The position numbers and the translations under genes are program-made. The notes below the pieces were generated by a model. It had not been told where the DNA came from. It made no database searches and worked only from the letters and a program-made list of their open reading frames with translations. DNA of 64,000 bases from Numida meleagris (Eukaryota > Chordata > Aves > Galliformes > Numididae), in the NCBI RefSeq assembly GCF_002078875.1, contig NC_034411.1:38170115-38234114 (forward strand), read 5' to 3'. Of the stretch, positions 59,601-64,000 are shown in pieces (positions within the stretch are counted from its first letter, which is position 1; each line of letters opens with the position of its first letter).

Positions 59601-62131
59601 TCCTCGCTGGATCCCAGTGCCCTCCAGCTGCTAGCCAGTCCTTCCCAAATATTTTGCGATAGTCAAGCTCTGCTCCTCTTCTTTCATCAGGAAGAATCTG
59701 TACTGACACAAGAATGGAGCGCAATGAAATTATATGACTTTCCAGAAAAGAAAATCTAATTCATGACGCTGACTCCTGCTGTTACTGATGCGCTTAGCAC
59801 ATTTTAATGCTACCAATAATCTTACAAACCCGATCTCTAAGTACTAAGTAATCCATACATTTATGGTACCTTAAGCTATTCGGAATCTTAGCAGCTTTGC
59901 CTCCATGTACTGACTGATCCACACATGAATATTTAATTATTGTTTGTAGATGCAGAACACATGCTGTTTCTGTCCTCCTTTATGAAAGTTGGATTCCGTT
60001 CAGATAGTTCTAGCCTCCTGTTACAGGAGACAACTGAACTAGGGTAACTATGCTGCTTTTTCTTTTCTTTCTGGCAAGTGTATGCTTTTTTTAATGGTCT
60101 TACAATTTCAATAGGAACTGATGGAGAAATGCTGGTGGTATTTTTTATTTTCCCATGTCCTAGTGCCCATTGAACTAGCACCAGTGTTCAAAAACAGGGC
60201 TGTACTTTGTGGTCCTACTTAGTGCCCCATTTACAAAGCGATGGAATAGTCAGTACCTTACTGTTCCTGCATCTGAACAAACAATCTTAATAGAAGATGA
60301 ACAAAAATTAATCAAGCAACGATTTATAATCTGTTCTTCTGCCGACTTGTGCAATTTCTTGATGCATTGCATACCTCAGACTTGTTCAAAACCTCCAGCT
60401 GACCTATCTTGGCAATAATTAGCTGTCTCAGGGTCTCTGGATTCTTCTCTGTGTCCATCAAAGGGTTATTGCGACACTCCAGTATCTGCAAACTTGGCAG
60501 TTTATCAAGCTCATTGATCGACGACCACTGAAATGGAGGGGAGGAGTCTTTTGAGGAAACAAAGCGTACTTCATTGCAGAACAATAAGCAGTGACATTGA
60601 CTTTTCCAGTACAGTAACCATGAATGAAACAATCCTTCTGGTCAGCAGAACCAACTACGTCCATCCTGTTCGTTCGATGAAGAAAATAATCGGATTACAT
60701 TTAATTAAAAAAAACTAAACAAACTGGGAACTGCTCAGCATTTTAGACTGATAGAATTCCACGTGAGGAGTTATGAGGTAGCAGAGGGATAGGAGTCACC
60801 ACCATAAAACTCTTCAACTGCGATGCTAGGGATCTTCTTCTTGACCAAAGAACTCAATAGTTGCCTGAAGCTCTTACACAAGCAATCAAACAAATCTTAA
60901 AATAGCAAATTGCGAGTTACTCTCAAACAAAGACGCACGCATTTACAAAATGTGAAGCTCTCACAAGCAAACCTACCTGTGACATCTTATTGTCATTTAT
61001 TGCAAGGTGTTTTAAGGAAGGAAACATTTTAGTCTTGCATCCTAGGAAAAAGAGTAAGTCCAAACAATAATTTTAATTATTTTAGTGAACAGAATTAAGC
61101 GAACAGAATTGTAAGACTAAAATAAATCGCTTCTTTTACATACCAAACTCAGCATCGGGAAAGTGCACAGAAGATATTCCATTGTTTGTAAGTATTAACT
61201 GTTCCAATCTGAAATGTAATAGATATAATGATTACTGTAACTGGTACAGAACATTTTTCATTAAAAACAAACCAACCTCCCAAAAAAGCCCACCTCAAGT
61301 TTTGTTGTGTCTTTTTTTTTTTTTTTAAACAAAGATACAGTAAACTTCTGCCATCGTGAACCTTCAGCGACAAGTAAACAGCAGTAGGCAGTACCCAGGC
61401 CTCAGCAGAGTGTTTAGGGAATAAGTGCAAGAATTTCAAGCTTTGCCTCCCTCGAGTCTCACTGTGTTTTTCTTTTTCTTTTTTTTATTTTATTTTACAA
61501 AGGACAAATAGATGGACAGTGTGGGATAGCCTGCTCCTGGAAACTGCCCATCACCAATGGTCTTTAATGTCACACCTTCCACCAAAGTGTCTAACAGCAT
61601 TCTGCACACTCCAACTACTGTGGTGGTTTTACAGTTACTAATAAACCTCGGTGATGCCTCTAAGAAGCCACATCCAAATCTCTTGCTTTTCCACAACCAC
61701 TCTCTACAGTCCTGTCATCACAGATAAAATGCTGTAGATATTAGCATTTTAAAAACGTAGTAATGTGATAAATAATTTCAGTTTTGTAAGTATTTAATAA
61801 CTTATTAACACACAACTTAAGAATGTCTTGCTTACAACAAACCAAGACTGTATTAGAGTAGCTCAATTAAGTAATTCAGTTACTCTCCTCAAGAGGGCAA
61901 AATGCTTCTGTTTTAAGATTCCATCCATTCACCTTCCACGCAACATAAAAAATATTTCAGTCCACAAAGACTACGGAGAAGAATGAATATCCAGGACAAG
62001 ACAAATAACTTTCAGTAAATTTGTTTAGCAGCTACCTGGGGAGATGTCCTATCAGATGCAGCTGACTTCCATCCAGTAGCTGGTTGTTTGAAAGGTCTAA
62101 CAGCTTCAGGGTCTGCAGGACATTATCAGGC
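56525..62131 (-). CDS. TBCE: TBCE, tubulin-folding cofactor E, C-terminal part (9 exons, partial)
   Basis: TBCE is a cytosolic chaperone that binds alpha-tubulin and, with cofactors C, D and B, assembles alpha/beta-tubulin dimers; human mutation causes hypoparathyroidism-retardation-dysmorphism. Nine exons, read from high to low coordinate, encode about 281 residues. First come leucine-rich repeats ([64 protein letters not shown]). Next is the linker [17 protein letters not shown] with [10 protein letters not shown]. Last is the ubiquitin-like domain ([11 protein letters not shown], then [20 protein letters not shown], then [10 protein letters not shown] and TAA). All junctions are GT-AG and in phase. 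The N-terminal CAP-Gly domain and first LRRs lie beyond 64000. The order along human TBCE is preserved throughout. Confidence 0.97.
56871..56962 (-). CDS. TBCE: TBCE penultimate exon
   Basis: 92 bp: [20 protein letters not shown] then [10 protein letters not shown]; donor gtgagt (plus actcac 56865-56870). The acceptor is placed at cag|AG because the preceding exon ends with one base of a split codon. Confidence 0.94.
56963..58288 (-). other. TBCE: TBCE intron (1.3 kb)
   Basis: Contains plus-strand polyadenylation hexamers at 57745-57750 and 57768-57773, and a plus-strand acceptor with a 44-codon open frame at 57799-57933 (see findings). A 102-codon plus-strand frame at 57204-57512 has no recognised domain. 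Confidence 0.85.
58289..58348 (-). CDS. TBCE: TBCE exon, start of ubiquitin-like domain
   Basis: 60 bp: [19 protein letters not shown]; donor AG|gtaagt. Confidence 0.95.
58349..59376 (-). other. TBCE: TBCE intron (1.0 kb)
   Basis: AT-rich, no other feature recognised. Confidence 0.88.
59377..59445 (-). CDS. TBCE: TBCE exon (linker, YGAPEE)
   Basis: 69 bp: [20 protein letters not shown] then LL, matching the recalled human [20 protein letters not shown]. Confidence 0.95.
59544..59697 (-). CDS. TBCE: TBCE exon (ELDYRK linker)
   Basis: 154 bp: [20 protein letters not shown] through [19 protein letters not shown]; separated from the next exon by only a 98-bp intron. Confidence 0.96.
59698..60374 (-). 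other. TBCE: TBCE intron (677 bp)
   Basis: No other feature recognised. Confidence 0.88.
60375..60527 (-). CDS. TBCE: TBCE exon (last leucine-rich repeat)
   Basis: 153 bp, phase 0: [20 protein letters not shown] through [18 protein letters not shown]. Confidence 0.97.
60528..60976 (-). other. TBCE: TBCE intron (449 bp)
   Basis: No other feature recognised. Confidence 0.88.
60977..61041 (-). CDS. TBCE: TBCE exon (leucine-rich repeat)
   Basis: 65 bp: [20 protein letters not shown] then Q; donor CAG|gtaggt. Confidence 0.95.
61144..61208 (-). CDS. TBCE: TBCE exon (leucine-rich repeat)
   Basis: 65 bp: [20 protein letters not shown] then F; donor TTG|gtatgt. The following intron is only 102 bp. 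Confidence 0.95.
61209..62035 (-). other. TBCE: TBCE intron (827 bp)
   Basis: Has T-rich tracts on the plus strand at 61312-61327 and 61470-61497. No other feature recognised. Confidence 0.87.
62036..62131 (-). CDS. TBCE: TBCE exon (leucine-rich repeat), most upstream in window
   Basis: 96 bp: [20 protein letters not shown] then [11 protein letters not shown]; acceptor GGCAG|G. The next exon upstream lies beyond 64000. Confidence 0.95.
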
Positions 62132-62144
62132 CTGCCACATTGAT

Positions 62145-62175
62145 AAACAATAACAGCAACAACAACAACAACAAA
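62145..62175 (+). repeat. (AAC)n microsatellite
   Basis: Imperfect run of AAC units (aacaataacagc, then repeated aac) in the TBCE intron. Confidence 0.85.
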
Positions 62176-62272
62176 ACAGACGAAAGCAGAATATTTCAGA
62201 TTAGTTTTAATTAAAATACTAGCTTTCTATGTATATAACTGCATGCAAATAATTGTACTTATATAAAGTACA

Positions 62273-64000
62273 GAACCATAGAACCATAGAATTGCTCAGG
62301 TTGGGAAAGACCTTCAAGATCATCAAGTCCAATTGCAACCTAACCATACTACCCTAACTCTTAACAACCCACTGCTAAATCATGTCCCCGAGCACCACAT
62401 CCAAACAGTTTTTAAACACATTCAGGGATGGTGACTGAACCACCTCCCTGAGGAGCCTGTTCCAGTGCTTAACAACCCTTTCTGTAAAGAAGTTTTTCCT
62501 CATATCCAACCTAAACCTCCGCTGGCGCAGCTTGAGGCCATTTCCCCTTGTCCTGTCACCAGTGAGAACAGACCAACCCTGCTTTTACTGCAATCACCTT
62601 TCAGGTACTAGAAGAGAGCAATAAGGTCTCCCCTCAGCCTCCTCTTCCCCAGACTAAATAGCCCCGGTTCCTTTAGTCTCTCTTCGTAGGGCATATTCTC
62701 CAAGCCCTTCACCAGCCTTGTTGCCCTTCTTAGGACATGGAGGAGCTGGAGCAGGTCCATTCTGTATTGAGGTGCCCCAAACCAAGCACAGTACTTGAGG
62801 TGGGGCCTCACCAGTGCCAAGTACAGGGGCAGGATTACTTCCCTAGTCCTGCTCACCACACCGTTCCTGATACAAGCCAGGATGCCATTGGCCTTCTTGG
62901 CCACCTGGGCACACTGCTGGCTCATATTCAGCTGACTGTCCATCAGCACACCAAGGTCCCTTTCCGTCAGGCAGCTTTCCAGCCACTCCTCCCCAAGCCT
63001 GTAGGGTTGCCTGGGGTTGCTGTGACCAAAATGCAGGACCCCACACTCAGCCCTACTGAAACTCATACGGTTTACCTTGGCCCATCAATCCAGTCTATCT
63101 AGGTCCCTCTGTAAAGCCTTTCTAACCTCCGGCAGATCAACACTTCCTAGCACCTTGGTGTCATCTGCAAACTTACTGAGGGTGCACTCAATCCCCTCAA
63201 GATCATTGATAAAGATGGTGAATAGGAGCGGCCCCAGTACCAAGCCCTGGGGGACACCGCTTGTGACTGGCCGCCAACTGGATTTAACTCCATTGACCAC
63301 AACTCTCTGGGCCTGGCCATCCAGCCAGTGTTCACCCAGCAGAGTGTATGCCCATCCAAACCATGGGGAGCCAGCTTCTCCATGAAGATGCTGTGGGGGA
63401 CAGTCAAAGGCCTTACTGAAGTCCAAGTAGACCAGGTAGACCACACTGACAGCCTTACCTTCATCCACTAAGCAGGTGGTCATGTCACAGAACAAAAAAT
63501 CAGGTTTGTCAAACAGGATCTACCATTCATGAACCCATGCTGACTGCGCCTGAACCCCTGGTTGACCTTTAGTTAATCCATGATAACTCCTGAGATTATC
63601 TGTTCCATAACCTTCCCTGGCACCGAGGTGAGACTGATAGGTCCGTAGCTACCAGGATCATCTTTCCGGCCCTTCTTGAAGATGGGCATCACGTTTGCCA
63701 GTTTCCAGTCCACCAGGACATCCCTGGTTAGCCAGGACTGTCAAAAGATGATGGAGAGTGGTATGGCAACCACATCCGCCAACTCCCTCAGCACTCTAGG
63801 GTGCAATCCATCTGGCCCCATGGACTTGTGAGTGTGCAGCTTTCAGAGCAGGTCCAAAACCATCTCATCATGGATTATGTAGGGCCTATTCTGTTCCCCA
63901 TCCCCATCTACCAGCACACGAGACTGTGTGCCCAGGGAGCAACTAGTCTTACTATTAAAGACTGAGGCAAAGAAGGCATTAAGTACCTCAGCCTTGTCCT
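62273..64000 (-). mobile_element. CR1 LINE retrotransposon, - orientation, continues past window
   Basis: The 3' end lies at 62273, where the minus strand ends in CAATTCTATGGTTCTATGGT, the tandem 8-bp repeat that terminates CR1. The body holds the 3'UTR, the end of ORF2 and the reverse transcriptase. At least 1.73 kb is present; a full CR1 is about 4.5 kb. It sits in a TBCE intron in the same orientation as TBCE. It is the source-type sequence to which the shorter copies at 44.3, 51.0 and 52.7 kb correspond. Confidence 0.95.
62608..63495 (-). pseudogene. CR1 ORF2 reverse transcriptase fragment
   Basis: Read on the minus strand from 63495. [10 protein letters not shown] is RT motif [16 protein letters not shown] is motif B, and FADDTK at 63154-63171 is the catalytic F-ADD box. 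The frame stops at LDRLD (near 63085) and resumes as [14 protein letters not shown] through [17 protein letters not shown] and [13 protein letters not shown] to [11 protein letters not shown]. That is the C-terminal part of CR1 ORF2. The stop between the two blocks marks it as dead, although the catalytic Asp pair is intact. Confidence 0.88.

Noticed and set aside
62737..63385. Plus-strand ORFs of 102-121 codons
   Set aside because: Antisense shadows of the CR1 ORF2 sequence.

Overview
This window is vertebrate nuclear DNA. It has split genes with GT-AG introns, CpG-island promoters, a CR1 LINE that carries reverse transcriptase, and a decayed mariner element. CR1 fragments together with a mariner whose ends resemble the chicken family 'Galluhop' point to a bird, most likely a galliform such as chicken. 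The gene order LYST - GNG4 - B3GALNT2 - TBCE is the conserved order of human 1q42.3. From memory this block lies on chicken chromosome 3, which cannot be confirmed here.

Layout: (1) 1-6.2 kb, + strand: the last five coding exons of LYST (WD40 tail) and a long 3'UTR. (2) 6.2-8.8 kb: intergenic DNA with an internally deleted mariner element at 6842-7397. (3) 8.8-9.6 kb: a CpG island, inferred to be the GNG4 promoter and untranslated first exon. (4) 15.2-21.3 kb, + strand: the two coding exons of GNG4 (74 aa, complete). (5) 21.4-32.0 kb: AT-rich intergenic DNA with no gene that I can support. (6) 32.0-33.1 kb: a CpG island with ZNF143-like motifs, the B3GALNT2 promoter. (7) 32761-55267, + strand: all 12 coding exons of B3GALNT2 (496 aa), every splice junction in phase. 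(8) 56525-62131, - strand: the last nine coding exons of TBCE, tail to tail with B3GALNT2. (9) 62273-64000: a CR1 LINE in TBCE's intron, in the same orientation as TBCE, continuing past the window.

The four genes do unrelated jobs: lysosome-related organelle trafficking, G-protein signalling, O-mannosyl glycan extension of dystroglycan, and tubulin folding. They share a neighbourhood, not a pathway. Gene calls rest on translating candidate exons, checking splice sites and codon phase, and comparing with human proteins recalled from memory; no database search was run. Most ORFs of 60-160 codons here are intronic, intergenic or GC-rich chance frames and are left out. I found no new multi-gene system. 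The best leads are the mariner deletion derivative, a possible alternative last exon of B3GALNT2 inside TBCE, and a small A-rich insert with 15-bp flanking direct repeats.
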